64,000 bases of DNA from assembly GCA_016710115.1 (NCBI GenBank), contig JADJLN010000002.1, positions 62,001 to 126,000 on the forward strand, in the 5' to 3' direction. The position numbers and the translations under genes were made by a program. Position 1 is the first letter of the stretch; each line of letters begins with the position of its first letter. Positions 19,780-28,542 of the stretch are shown here, one piece after another. Origin of the DNA: Saprospiraceae bacterium (GTDB lineage: Bacteria > Bacteroidota > Bacteroidia > Chitinophagales > Saprospiraceae). The notes under the pieces are model-generated. The model saw only the letters and a list, made by a program, of their open reading frames with translations, was not told the origin of the DNA and did no database searches.

Positions 19780-19900
19780 CGTTTCATCTTTGTGCCAAGG
19801 TACAACAAAAGCCTCCGCCTCCAGGTTTTCAAAAGTTGGAAGAGATGTGGACGGTGCCTCTGCAAGGGGGATTCCTACAGAATTTCCGATCTTGACTACC

Positions 19901-21119
19901 ATGTTCACCTTCCTGTTCTATCTGCCCTATTCCATCCTCCTGTGGATGATATTCTCTCCTGCTGATTCCTCTGTTTCGGAAAGTCCTCAGACATGGGATG
20001 GCAAACCTGTTTATGCCGAGATCCCCTTCCGGGTGGAACGGGATAAGATCCTGGTCACCATCCGCATCGCTAATACCGACCGCACCTTCCTGGTGGATAC
20101 CGGTGCGCCTTTTATGATCGATGCAGCACTGGCCGCAGAAATGGGGTATGCCCCTGTCGGTGCAAAAAACCTGAAAGATGCTGCAGGGAATACCGCCCTG
20201 GTCAATACGCTCAGGGTACCGGAACTGGTGTTGGGGGATATTCGGTTTTCAAATCTGCAAGCCCGGTCTATGATTTTCGAAACAGCCTCCGGGTTGCTTC
20301 GGAATAGACGGGATTATCGGCAGCAACCTGTTGCAGCAGAGTGTCATCCAGTTTGACTGGAAGGAAGGCAAGATGATCATCACAGATTCGGCAAGTCGGC
20401 TGGATTTGGATATGAGGGATGCGATCAAGATCAGAATCAGTGCAAAGCAATCCAGTCCGTTTGTTCCGGTATGGATCCAGGACAAGCTGCCGATATGGAG
20501 TTTGCTGGACACTGGATCGGATGATTTTTTTACCATCAGTCAGAGTGATCTGTCTGCATCTCAGAAGCAAGGTCTTCTGACTGGTTTGCCGTTGTCCCGG
20601 TCAGCAGGGAGCGCTGCATTGGGATTGATAGGAGGCAAGGATGAATCGTTTGAACTGCTGTTGGATGGAGGATCGCTGCATATTGGTCCTGTTCGGGTCG
20701 CTGATCAGGTGGCCATAGAGTCCAATCTGGATGATGATTCTCGGGTCGGGATGAAACTGCTGGAGAGAGGCAAGCTCACCCTGGATTATAAAAAGAAACG
20801 GTTGTGGTTTTACCCGTACACCGACATGCCGGATTATGACTACAATAATTTTGGCATTGGTTTCATCCCGGAAGCTGATCATTGGATCATCCGGGAAGTA
20901 TGGTCTGGTTCGGATGCTGAACGGTGGGGCATCGCACTGGGGGATACGCTGATCCAATACGGACAAATCGATATGCTGGAGGAATCCGTATGCAATGTCT
21001 TGTTCCAGCTTCCCGCCGAACGAGATGGTGACAGTCTTCGCGTGGTGGTCAGGCATATCAACCCAGGGCGCAAAGAACAGTATATCTTGACCAGGATGAA
21101 GTTGGCCCCTGGTCAATGA
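19901..21119 (+). CDS. exported retropepsin-like aspartic protease with C-terminal PDZ domain, one frameshift
   Basis: About 405 residues. The start at 19901 gives a hydrophobic signal segment. Two retropepsin-type half-sites follow: FLVDTGAPFMID (about residue 65) and WSLLDTGSDDFFT (about 205), each with the D-T-G catalytic triplet, so one chain may form a pseudo-symmetric protease. The C-terminus (about residue 325 on) has a PDZ-like fold: GIGFIPEADHWIIREVW and WGIALGDTLIQYGQIDM. The frame changes near 20300, between ASGLLRN and GIIGSNLLQQSVIQFDW. Family members are periplasmic proteases of unknown substrate. The 3' end overlaps the convergent glycosyltransferase by seven bases. Confidence 0.75.
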
Positions 21120-21862
21120 GTGTGTTGGCGCAGCAGGGACTCTCTCCAGTACACATATGCAGCAGAGCTGGAGGCAATGATCCAGCCGATTCGTCCATCC
21201 AGGAATCCCAGTTCGAGAATGAATTCCTTCAGAAAGCGATACGCCGGTTTGACCAGGATCCTGAGCCAGCTTCCCGTTTTGCCTTTTCGGATCAATTCTT
21301 CCGCTGCCAGTTGGCTGTAGCGCCTCTGTTTGCTGAACAGTTCCTCCCGCGATTGGTAGGCATCATGAAGTAACTCACCGGTCAGGTTGTGGACGCGAAG
21401 ATCAGGAGGGATGTGAATGGCTTCGTGGATGGTGGCCGGTCCGTACTGGCAAACCCGCCGATCGAACAATCGAACGATCCGGTCGGGGTACCAGCCCCCG
21501 TGTCGGATGGGTTTGCCGGCAAAATGATTCAGGCGGTTCACGATCCAGGCATCGGCCGTCCAGTGCTCCCCGGCAGTCCGAATGGACGCTGCCAGTTCGG
21601 GACTGAGAGCCTCATCGGCATCGAGGACCAGGATGTGATCGTGTGTCGCCTGATCGACGGCAAACTGTTTTTGATCACGGAAGCCCAGGAAGGGCTGTTG
21701 GATGACCCGGGCACCAAAGGATTCGGCGATCGACACAGTCCGATCTGTCGATCCGGAGTCGACGACCAGGATCTCCTGGACGATGTCCTTAGAACTGGCC
21801 AGGCAATCAGCGAGGTGCTGTTCGGCATTCAGGGTGATGATGACCAGGGAAAGCGCAGGCAT
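21113..21862 (-). CDS. family 2 glycosyltransferase, WaaE/KdtX-like
   Basis: 249 residues. The GT-A opening LSLVIITLNAEQHLADCL, the nucleotide-binding VVDSGSTDRT (about residue 33) and the metal site LVLDADEALSPEL (about residue 80) are all present. The middle GGWYPDRIVRLFDRR and the tail with GSWLRILVKPAYRFLKEF match lipopolysaccharide core glycosyltransferases of the WaaE type, which often add a heptose or glucose to inner core. It probably works on the cytosolic face of the inner membrane. It is a single gene with a repeat tract upstream. Confidence 0.82.
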   Translation of the reverse strand: MPALSLVIITLNAEQHLADCLASSKDIVQEILVVDSGSTDRTVSIAESFGARVIQQPFLGFRDQKQFAVDQATHDHILVLDADEALSPELAASIRTAGEHWTADAWIVNRLNHFAGKPIRHGGWYPDRIVRLFDRRVCQYGPATIHEAIHIPPDLRVHNLTGELLHDAYQSREELFSKQRRYSQLAAEELIRKGKTGSWLRILVKPAYRFLKEFILELGFLDGRIGWIIASSSAAYVYWRESLLRQHTH

Positions 21863-21890
21863 ACCGCAAACTTACGATGGGGAGGGGGTA

Positions 21891-22600
21891 TTGGGTTGTT
21901 TCGGTATTGAGTTATTTGGAAGTGGGAATTCGGAAGTATTGACCGAAGACCGAGGACCGAAGACCGAAGTCGGAAGTTGAATATCGGTTGATCCGTCCTG
22001 AAAATGGTTGTGTCTGGTGGTTGTAAAAGGGTTATTTCGATATTTCAACTGTCCGGAGAACCCCGGAGGGGTTGAACATGAATAGCCCCGGGTGAAACCC
22101 GGGGTATGCAACAGAGGTAGCCTTCAACCACGGAGTGGTTGAATATTTTCGCACATCATTCAATCAGAGCTATTGATATCAAAAACCAAAACGAAGGCGT
22201 GTGTGGGAATGGGAGGAGAAAACGTATTGGGTTGTTTCGGTATTGAGTTATTTGGAAGTGGGAATTCGGAAGTATTGACCGAAGACGGAAGACAGAAGAC
22301 CGAGGACCGAGGACCGAAGACCGAGGACCGAAGATGGAAGACGGAGGACCTGACCTGAAATTGGTTGCCTGGTGGCCGAAAAAGGGTTAATGGGTTATTT
22401 CGATATGTCGACTGTCCTGAGAACCCCGGAGGGTTGAACATGAATAGCCCCGGTGAAACCCGGGTATGCAACAGAGGTAGCCTTCAACCACGGAGTGGTT
22501 GAATATTTTCGCACATCATTCAATCAGAGCTATTGATATCAAAAACCAAAACGAAGGCCTGTGTGGGAATGGGAGGAGAGAATGTATTGGGTTGTTTCGC
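21891..22600. repeat. tandem intergenic repeat, two full units and a partial third
   Basis: Units begin with TTGGGTTGTTTCGGTATTG at 21891 and 22226, and a partial one (TTGGGTTGTTTCG) at 22587, giving periods of 335 and 361 bases. Each unit contains a GACCGAAGACCGAGG purine-rich array (of different length), then CCCCGGAGGGGTTGAACATG, the hairpin AGCCCCGGGTGAAACCCGGG, CAACCACGGAGTGGTTG, and ATCAGAGCTATTGATATC. Copies differ by small indels, mainly in the GACCGA array. No gene is present. Confidence 0.75.
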
Positions 22601-23165
22601 GACAGGGTTAAGGCGATTTGTCGAGGACTGATGACCCCAGCCTGTCGCCAGGCAGGGAAGACCCTTGCCTTCAGCAAGCAGGGAAGACCGAGGACCGAGC
22701 CCGGACGATCCCCCCGAGGACTCGGGGGATGTCCGGATCCAGACTTAGCTTTTACGGCCAACGTCTGGGGATTGAACCGACAACTGACAACCGACAACGG
22801 AAAAACCGACACCCGGACGATGCTTCGCTTCACTGCTGTGACAAGCGACAACTGAAAAGAAAGCACCAAAAGACAAAATTCAAATCACAAACAAGCACCA
22901 TCCCAAAACGAATGTTGAAACGGTTGACGACAACTCAGTATTCTTCTCTTTTCGTCCATTTATTCAAGCTCCGAATCAGGTTGATTGTATATTACGTTGA
23001 ACCTTGAACAGGTTTACCGACAGGTCACGCCTTAAACGTTGAACAGCGCCGAACAAGGAGGAACGAGGAACCAAAGAACACCTCCAGGTTCCGAAGTCAA
23101 ACCAAAACAGACACCCGGACGATGCTTCGCTTCACTCGCATGTCCGGGCAAGACTGACAGCTGAC
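22601..23165. repeat. mixed short repeats and hairpins
   Basis: Contains CCTGTCGCCAGGCAGG, a long hairpin at 22701-22736 (CCGGAC-gat-CCCCCCGAG-ga-CTCGGGGG-at-GTCCGG), CAACTGACAACCGACAAC tracts, and two copies of GACACCCGGACGATGCTTCG (about 22808 and 23110), the second closing as a hairpin with TGTCCGGG near 23141. No supportable gene. Confidence 0.55.
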
Positions 23166-23175
23166 CCAATTCCTT

Positions 23176-23183
23176 TATCTTTC
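23176..23183 (+). promoter_or_regulatory. possible -7 promoter element
   Basis: TATCTTTC differs from TAnnTTTG only in the last base and lies four bases before the ATG of the acetyltransferase gene. The very short leader makes it uncertain. Confidence 0.25.
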
Positions 23184-23187
23184 TTGA

Positions 23188-23751
23188 ATGATAGAAACTT
23201 CAATAACAGTGATTGAAACAGAACGATTGAGATTGCGGACATGGCGAGAAGATGATCTGGTTCGATTTTCTGAGATCAATGCGGATCCGGATGTGATGCA
23301 TTTTTTCCCTGCTCCTTTGACAACGGATGAGACAGCTTTAATGATCACTCGTTTTCAAGAGCATCAACAAGAACATGGCTTTTGTTTTTGGGCTGTTGAC
23401 TTGATTGAGTCTAATCATCTAATCGGCATGCTCGGGTTGAGTCGACCGAAAATGAAGACCTCTTTTACCCCCTGTGTGGAAATCGGTTGGCGGCTTCATC
23501 CAGCTTTCTGGGGAAAAGGACTGGCAACCGAAGGTGCACTTGCCTGTCTTCATTATGGATGGGAGGTGCTCGGACTGGAGGAGATCGTATCGTTTACGGC
23601 ATGCATCAATTTGCCGTCGCAGCGTGTCATGGAGAAGATCGGTATGCGCCGGGACGGGGTTTTTGATCATCCGGCATTGCCTGATGGGCATGAATTGCAA
23701 CCCCACGTCCTGTATCAAATCAGCAGACCCTCAAGTCCGGATCCGGTATGA
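23188..23751 (+). CDS. GNAT N-acetyltransferase, RimJ/RimL type
   Basis: 187 residues. ETERLRLRTWREDDLVRFSE is the standard opening of the ribosomal-protein-alanine acetyltransferase group. EIGWRLHPAFWGKGLATEG holds the acetyl-CoA-binding loop (R/Q-x-x-G-x-G/A pattern), and SFTACINLPSQRVMEKIGM is the usual motif B (N-x-x-S-x-R/x-V-M-E-K-x-G). The fold transfers acetyl from acetyl-CoA to an amine; many members modify protein N-termini or small amines, and the acceptor here is unknown. It is followed after 42 bases by a cupin gene, possibly in one transcript. Confidence 0.85.
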   Translation: MIETSITVIETERLRLRTWREDDLVRFSEINADPDVMHFFPAPLTTDETALMITRFQEHQQEHGFCFWAVDLIESNHLIGMLGLSRPKMKTSFTPCVEIGWRLHPAFWGKGLATEGALACLHYGWEVLGLEEIVSFTACINLPSQRVMEKIGMRRDGVFDHPALPDGHELQPHVLYQISRPSSPDPV

Positions 23752-23793
23752 ATCCCGGGTGTTCATACAAATAATCATCAATTAAAATCAAGC

Positions 23794-24126
23794 ATGGGCC
23801 ATCCACATATCCCCATTCAAGATGCCATTGCCAGGTTGAATGAAACAGGTCTTTTATTTGAGACCTTTTTCCGTCACGGTACGTTGTCGGTCGAGCTGTA
23901 TCAACCAGCAGGTGCAGACCATCAGCAACCGCATCTTCAGGATGAGGTGTATGTCGTGGCTCGAGGGGAGGGCACGTTTGTTGTCTCTGATACCAGGGTT
24001 GCCTTCAAGGCTGGCGATGTTTTATTTGCACCTGCGGGAGCTGTGCATCGGTTTGAGACCTTCAGCGAGGACTTTCTGACCTGGGTCATTTTTTACGGGC
24101 CGGAAGGAGGGGAGGGGAGTGAGTGA
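23794..24126 (+). CDS. small single-domain cupin
   Basis: 110 residues forming one cupin barrel: QQPHLQDEVYVVARGEGTF (motif 1, with His and Glu metal ligands), then VAFKAGDVLFAPAGAVHRFE (motif 2 with the last His). No signal peptide, so cytosolic. Such small cupins act as isomerases, dioxygenases or sugar-binding proteins; the sequence does not decide. It lies behind the acetyltransferase gene. The C-terminal GGEGSE runs into the repeat tract. Confidence 0.75.
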   Translation: MGHPHIPIQDAIARLNETGLLFETFFRHGTLSVELYQPAGADHQQPHLQDEVYVVARGEGTFVVSDTRVAFKAGDVLFAPAGAVHRFETFSEDFLTWVIFYGPEGGEGSE

Positions 24127-24780
24127 CTGTGGGACGAAGAGACAGAGAGACGAACAGAACCAGAGAGGACCAGGGGCTGAGGGCCGAGGACCGAAGTCAT
24201 GAATCATCGAGACTACTTTTTAACAGCCGCAGGGGATCAGCTGCCGTCAGTGGCAGGAAGAAGGCGGAAATCGGAAATCGGAAGTCGGAAGTCGGCAGAA
24301 AGCAGGGTAGAAGCCCTGAAGGGGCGCAAGAACAGAGCATCCCGCAACGCGGGATGAATGGAACCCACCCCATTCCAAAAGCCCTGAAGGGGCGCAAGAA
24401 ATCAGGAATCAGGAATGCCTGCAGGCCGAGGCGCTAATGATGGAAGCTATTTCGATATTGAGTTATTTCGATGGTCAACTCGAATCAGTCAAGCACAAAC
24501 TTGGAACAAGGAACGCCTGTCCGCTGTGGAGGGAGGAATGAGACGGAGAGATTGAAAAATCAGAAATCAGAAATGAAAAATTCGAAAATCGAAATTCGAA
24601 AATCGAAAATCGGAAGTCGGAAATCGGAAGTCGGAAGCGGGAAGAGAAAGAACAAGCATTGCATGAACAATCAGGTAGCCCTGAAGGGGCGCCATCTGCA
24701 AGGGTTGGGCAGCGCCCAACCAGAGGTTGTACGCAATTCCCTAAGCCCTGAAGAGGCGTAATCCTGCGTCTGCTAACCAA
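24127..24780. repeat. intergenic repeats: AAATCGGAAGTCGGA arrays and GCCCTGAAGGGGCG boxes
   Basis: Arrays of AATCGGAAGTCGGAAGTCGG variants lie at about 24265-24300 and 24560-24645. AGCCCTGAAGGGGCGCAAGA occurs at about 24310 and 24382, AGCCCTGAAGGGGCGCC at about 24678 and a variant AGCCCTGAAGAGGCG near 24743. Between them are GCATCCCGCAACGCGGGATG and GGTTGGGCAGCGCCCAACC hairpins. Short reading frames here are repeat by-products; no gene is seen before folE ends at 24878. Confidence 0.6.
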
Positions 24781-24877
24781 TATGAAAACACTGGTCCAGT
24801 CATCTATATATGCCCTGGATGGAAGAGTGTTTCTTCCTGATCGCCATAACGCAATAACTCCTCAACTCCTCCATTCC

Positions 24878-25588
24878 TCACCGGAGATGGCTGAGGAATT
24901 CATCCCGGGTCCGGGTTTCCAGGAATTTGCCTCCGTATTCCACCGTGATCGTGCTGCTGCCCTGGTCTTCGATACCCCGTGAGCAGACACAATGGTGGAC
25001 CGCATCGATCATGACCGCCACATCAGGCGTTCCCAGGATCTCCTGAAGCTCATGGGCGATCTGCATGGTCAGCCGCTCCTGCACCTGCGGGCGCTTGGCA
25101 TAATACCTGGCGATCCGGTTGAGCTTGCTCAATCCGATCACCTTGCCTTTGGGCATGTAGGCGATATGTACGACCCCGGTAATGGGCACAAAATGGTGCT
25201 CGCAATGGCTGTGCAGGGTGATATTTTTCTCCACCAGCATCTGGTGGTAACCGAATTTGTTGTCAAACAGTGAGATGGAAGGCTTGTTGGCGGGATCCAG
25301 TCCACTGAAGAATTCTTCCACATACATCTTGGCAACCCGGCGGGGTGTACCCCGCAGACTGTCATCCGTGAGATCCAAACCCAGCGTGACCATGATCTCC
25401 CGGAAGTGTTTTTCGATCCGCACCATCTTCTGCTGGTAGCTGATGTCAAACGCATCAGGACGCATGGGTGTGTCCGTCGAAGTGCCCACATGGTCATCAC
25501 CGATTTCCAGATCCTTGATGAGGCACTGTCTTTCCCAAAGGTTATCGTGAACGTGACCGTTGGTGGTCGGGGTTTCTTCGAATTTCAT
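24878..25588 (-). CDS. folE: GTP cyclohydrolase I
   Basis: 236 residues. After a variable N-terminus of about 45 residues, the catalytic domain is complete: DDSLRGTPRRVAKMYVEEF, SHCEHHFVPITGVVHIAYMP with the first zinc Cys and the active-site histidines, GLSKLNRIARYYAKRPQVQE, and HHCVCSRGIEDQGSSTITV with the third zinc ligand Cys. It turns GTP into 7,8-dihydroneopterin triphosphate, the first step towards folate or other pterins. It stands alone, without other folate genes in the window. The upstream 130 bases before the pirin gene hold no gene. Confidence 0.95.
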   Translation of the reverse strand: MKFEETPTTNGHVHDNLWERQCLIKDLEIGDDHVGTSTDTPMRPDAFDISYQQKMVRIEKHFREIMVTLGLDLTDDSLRGTPRRVAKMYVEEFFSGLDPANKPSISLFDNKFGYHQMLVEKNITLHSHCEHHFVPITGVVHIAYMPKGKVIGLSKLNRIARYYAKRPQVQERLTMQIAHELQEILGTPDVAVMIDAVHHCVCSRGIEDQGSSTITVEYGGKFLETRTRDEFLSHLR

Positions 25589-25721
25589 GTTTTGTCGTCC
25601 TTGTGCTCACATCAAACACGACACAAGAACAGATAGTCACACCTATTGTTTAATGAATTATAAAATATTTGGCGCAAACGTTAAACAAAATGATCTGTTT
25701 GATCCGATTTTCCCAACTGGA

Positions 25722-26621
25722 TCAGGACAGAACCATCGGCACCTCCATCAACAGGATGCGGCACTTGGAAGTCGCCTTGAACCTAAACTGATCCGTATCC
25801 CAGATGCCCAGTCCATCGCGCTGGCCGAGAAGTTGCCCCTCGATCTGGCCATTGCCGTCAAGGACGAAGGCATAGACCCCATTCCCTTTTTTCTTCAGGA
25901 TATAGGTCGTTGACGTACCGGCTTCAAAGTCGCCCATGTGAAACCAGGCATCCTGGTGGATCCAGACGCCCTGGTCATCCTGTGACGGGGAAAGGATCTG
26001 GTAGAAGGCATTTTTTCTGGCGACATCCCGGATGGGGATCTGGTCATACCGAGGGGTCACCTGCTTTTCCCGGGGGAAGAGCCAGATCTGCAGGAAGCGG
26101 ACCTCCTGATCCTTGTTTCGATTGTATTCACTGTGATAAATACCCGTACCGGCACTCATCACCTGGACATCGCCCTCCTGGATCACGGCCACATTCCCCA
26201 TGCTGTCCTTGTGCTCGAGGTCACCAGACAGAGGAATAGAGATAATCTCCATATTGTCGTGAGGATGGGTACTGAATCCCCGACCTGGTGCCACGATATC
26301 ATCATTGAGCACACGGAGGGCGCCAAAGTGCATCCGCTCGGGATTGTAATAACTGGCAAAACTGAACGTGTGACGGGTGTTGAGCCAACCGTGATCGGCA
26401 TGGCCCCGGCTGTCTGCTTTGTGCAGGATCATTTTCATGGAGGAGTCCGGTGAATGGATCAGATCAGGACTGGAGGGCAGGTGATTGACCCCCACCTGTT
26501 CCGCAAGCTGGTCGTACGTGGATCGGTTCTGGTGAACAGGTGATGCTGTGGTCAAAGCAGGGACGGTAGCGAGAGCGCCAAGTCCGAGAGCGGACTGTTT
26601 GATAAATGTCTTGCGGTCCAT
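25722..26621 (-). CDS. pirin-family protein with Tat-like signal peptide
   Basis: 299 residues. DRKTFIKQSALGLGALATVP at the N-terminus is a Tat-like signal with Arg-Lys in place of twin Arg. The rest is a pirin bicupin: HTFSFASYYNPERMHFGALR, the metal site GRGFSTHPHDNMEIISIPL with two His and Glu, and VQVMSAGTGIYHSEYN. Most pirins are cytosolic, some being quercetin dioxygenases; export would be unusual. Family length is about 230 residues, so the first 60 or so are the signal and a linker. It is divergent from the DinB gene. Confidence 0.85.
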   Translation of the reverse strand: MDRKTFIKQSALGLGALATVPALTTASPVHQNRSTYDQLAEQVGVNHLPSSPDLIHSPDSSMKMILHKADSRGHADHGWLNTRHTFSFASYYNPERMHFGALRVLNDDIVAPGRGFSTHPHDNMEIISIPLSGDLEHKDSMGNVAVIQEGDVQVMSAGTGIYHSEYNRNKDQEVRFLQIWLFPREKQVTPRYDQIPIRDVARKNAFYQILSPSQDDQGVWIHQDAWFHMGDFEAGTSTTYILKKKGNGVYAFVLDGNGQIEGQLLGQRDGLGIWDTDQFRFKATSKCRILLMEVPMVLS

Positions 26622-26788
26622 TTGATTCGATCAGGTTAGAAGTAGTAAAATAGGGAGATTGCCGATATTGTTCACACATGACCCGGTGTATTCATGTCGG
26701 AGACCTGATACGGATCATGCTCCACCATGAGGAGAGCAATTCCGGGTTTTTCGAGATATCGCAAACTTTACATCAAAATGAGCTCATC

Positions 26789-27310
26789 ATGAAAACCTTA
26801 ACCGTTCTTTTATTCCTGGTTGCTGCAGTCGGGCCTGGAGTTGCTCAGGAAGATCCTTTTGTAGCCGATTTTCTATTGCGGTGGGAAAATGCACGCCAGT
26901 ATACATTGCAGATCGTGGAAGCCATGCCGGAACGCCATTTCGATTTTCGACCCGTTCAGGAAGAAATGACCTTCGGAGAACAGGCATTGCATATGGTGGC
27001 GAATATCTACAGCCTCACCAATCGGTACATCCGGGAAGATTCGCTGTATAAAAAGCCGGATACACATTCTTCTGTCATGGACAAACAGGAAGTGCTCAAC
27101 TGGATCAACAAGGCGTTTGATGATGCATCCTCTGTCGTGGCCAATGTAGATCCTCGCGACCTGGACACACTCACCGACTTCTTTGACGGACCGATCAGCA
27201 AACGCCGGGTGATCATGTTACTCAATGATCACCAGTCCCATCATCGGGGGCAAATGGTCGTCTATCTTCGCCTGAAGGGCATCGTGCCGCCGAAATATAT
27301 GGGATGGTGA
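26789..27310 (+). CDS. exported DinB-superfamily protein
   Basis: 173 residues from the ATG at 26789, which starts a signal peptide (KTLTVLLFLVAAVGPGVAQ). The mature part is a four-helix bundle with the three metal-site histidines of DinB/YfiT proteins: EQALHMVANI, and NDHQSHHRGQM near the C-terminus. The family includes metal-dependent thiol transferases and many proteins of unknown role; Bacteroidota often carry secreted members. The upstream extension in frame to 26678 is not supported. Divergent from pirin. Confidence 0.8.
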   Translation: MKTLTVLLFLVAAVGPGVAQEDPFVADFLLRWENARQYTLQIVEAMPERHFDFRPVQEEMTFGEQALHMVANIYSLTNRYIREDSLYKKPDTHSSVMDKQEVLNWINKAFDDASSVVANVDPRDLDTLTDFFDGPISKRRVIMLLNDHQSHHRGQMVVYLRLKGIVPPKYMGW

Positions 27311-27431
27311 TGGAGGATAAATTCCAAATAACAATTTTCAAATCCAAAACCCCAATGGGATCGAAATAGCAAACATCTACAAAAAGGAAATCTGAAAACG
27401 GAAATCAAGAATTGATTCCTATATTCATCCT

Positions 27432-27722
27432 ATGAAAAAGCACATCTTCCCTGCATTGGTTTTCGTCGGAGCTGTACTATTGATTTCGGGTTGCATGCCC
27501 GGTGGTGGTCATAATGGACCAGCTGAGCCGGCCGGTTTTTTCATGGGTGTCTGGCATGGATGGATCGCACCGATTTCGCTTATCGCCGGTTTGTTCAATG
27601 ATGCGATCCGGGTGTATGAACCCTTCAATTCGGGATGGTGGTATGATTTCGGGTTCTACATCGCAGTCATTTCCGGGTTTGGCAGTATCGCCTTGTTCCG
27701 CAAGAAATCTGCAGGCAGGTAG
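27432..27722 (+). CDS. small lipoprotein-like membrane protein
   Basis: 96 residues. The N-terminus has a signal sequence with a lipobox-like LLISGC, followed by MPGGGHNGPAEPAGFF and two hydrophobic segments (about 40-57 and 72-88) ending in RKKSAGR. The wording GFFMGVWHGWIAPISLI resembles a widespread short family of bacterial membrane proteins of unknown function. It stands alone between DinB and a repeat region. The C-terminus reaches the repeat tract. Confidence 0.7.
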   Translation: MKKHIFPALVFVGAVLLISGCMPGGGHNGPAEPAGFFMGVWHGWIAPISLIAGLFNDAIRVYEPFNSGWWYDFGFYIAVISGFGSIALFRKKSAGR

Positions 27723-27734
27723 GAGGGGGTTGTC

Positions 27735-27885
27735 GGTCTTCCGTTGTACGTTGTCCGTTGTCGGTTTTCCAGGGAGTTGGGAGTGGAAGGTGGAGTGTAG
27801 AGAGTGGAGGACGTCGAATCTATCGTACTGATTTAACGCCTTACGTTTGGGTCATCTAGTTCTCTGATTTGGAATTTGTTTTTTG
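27735..27885. repeat. inverted copy of the dispersed element seen at 14.46-14.59 kb
   Basis: Read on the minus strand, this block gives AATCAGAGAACTAGATGACC, GGCGTTAAATCAGTACGATA, GATTCGACGTCCTCCACTC and TCCACTCCCAACTCCCTGGA, the same order as at 14464-14575 with only a few differences. It is flanked by GTTGTCCGTTGTCGG tracts, the complement of the CAACCGACAAC tracts at the other copy. The lookalike short proteins predicted from both copies (ending WRTSNLSY) are by-products. Confidence 0.75.
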
Positions 27886-28480
27886 TCATTTGGTGCTTCA
27901 TTCTGTCGGTTGTCCGTTGTCGGTCCGAAATAGTCAAACTGTCGAATTGAAGAACTGTCGAATTGAAAAATCGGTGAACTGGAACGAACAACGATCAACT
28001 CTGCACTCATTTGGGTTCTCTGGGATCCCTACGGATAAAAAGTACGCTTGCAGCAGCTAACCGCTCCGCCGCGGCGGGCAGGCTTCGGCCGTTCAAAAGC
28101 AGCCGATGCAGTTACCTTGACTTTCCGCCTTCCGCTTTCCGCTTTCCGCCCCCGGACGATTCCGCTTTCCGACTTCCGCCTTCTTTTTGGTCAGAAATCG
28201 TCAAACTGTCGAATGGAAGAACTGTCGAATTGAAAAATCGGTGAACTGGAACGAACAACAAACTATAATGAATGATCAACATTTTCCGGGTCTTCCCATC
28301 AGGCAGGCCCAATACCCAAAACCAAGTTCATCTCTCCCGACACAGCGGGCAGGTATCCCTCATCCCTTGAAATAACTGTCATCCATAATAGCAGGCATCC
28401 GCTACAGGCCTCATTACCCAATACCCAATACCCAATACCCAAGTCCCGCACTGAAATGTTCGCGCATCCTTAACGTATCC
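27886..28480. repeat. direct repeat pair and other short repeats before typA
   Basis: A 66-base block (GTCAAACTGTCGAATTGAAG through GGTGAACTGGAACGAACAAC) at 27927-27992 recurs at 28194-28259 with two or three differences. Between them lie CCGCCGCGGCGGGCAGGC and a CTTCCGCTTTCCGCTTTCC array (about 28125-28185). CCCAATACCCAATACCCA follows near 28410. No gene is supportable here. Confidence 0.6.
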
Positions 28481-28508
28481 TTTACTGGGATACCGCTTTT
28501 ATTTGGTG

Positions 28509-28516
28509 TATCTTTG
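28509..28516 (+). promoter_or_regulatory. Bacteroidota-type -7 promoter element before typA
   Basis: TATCTTTG matches TAnnTTTG and lies 26 bases before the typA ATG. Confidence 0.55.
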
Positions 28517-28542
28517 CGGCCGTTTTCAGACAATAACACCGC

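Noticed and set aside
21891..22600. Tandem units considered as a CRISPR or phage-type attachment repeat
   Set aside because: Units of 335-361 bases with internal hairpins, no spacers, no integrase nearby.
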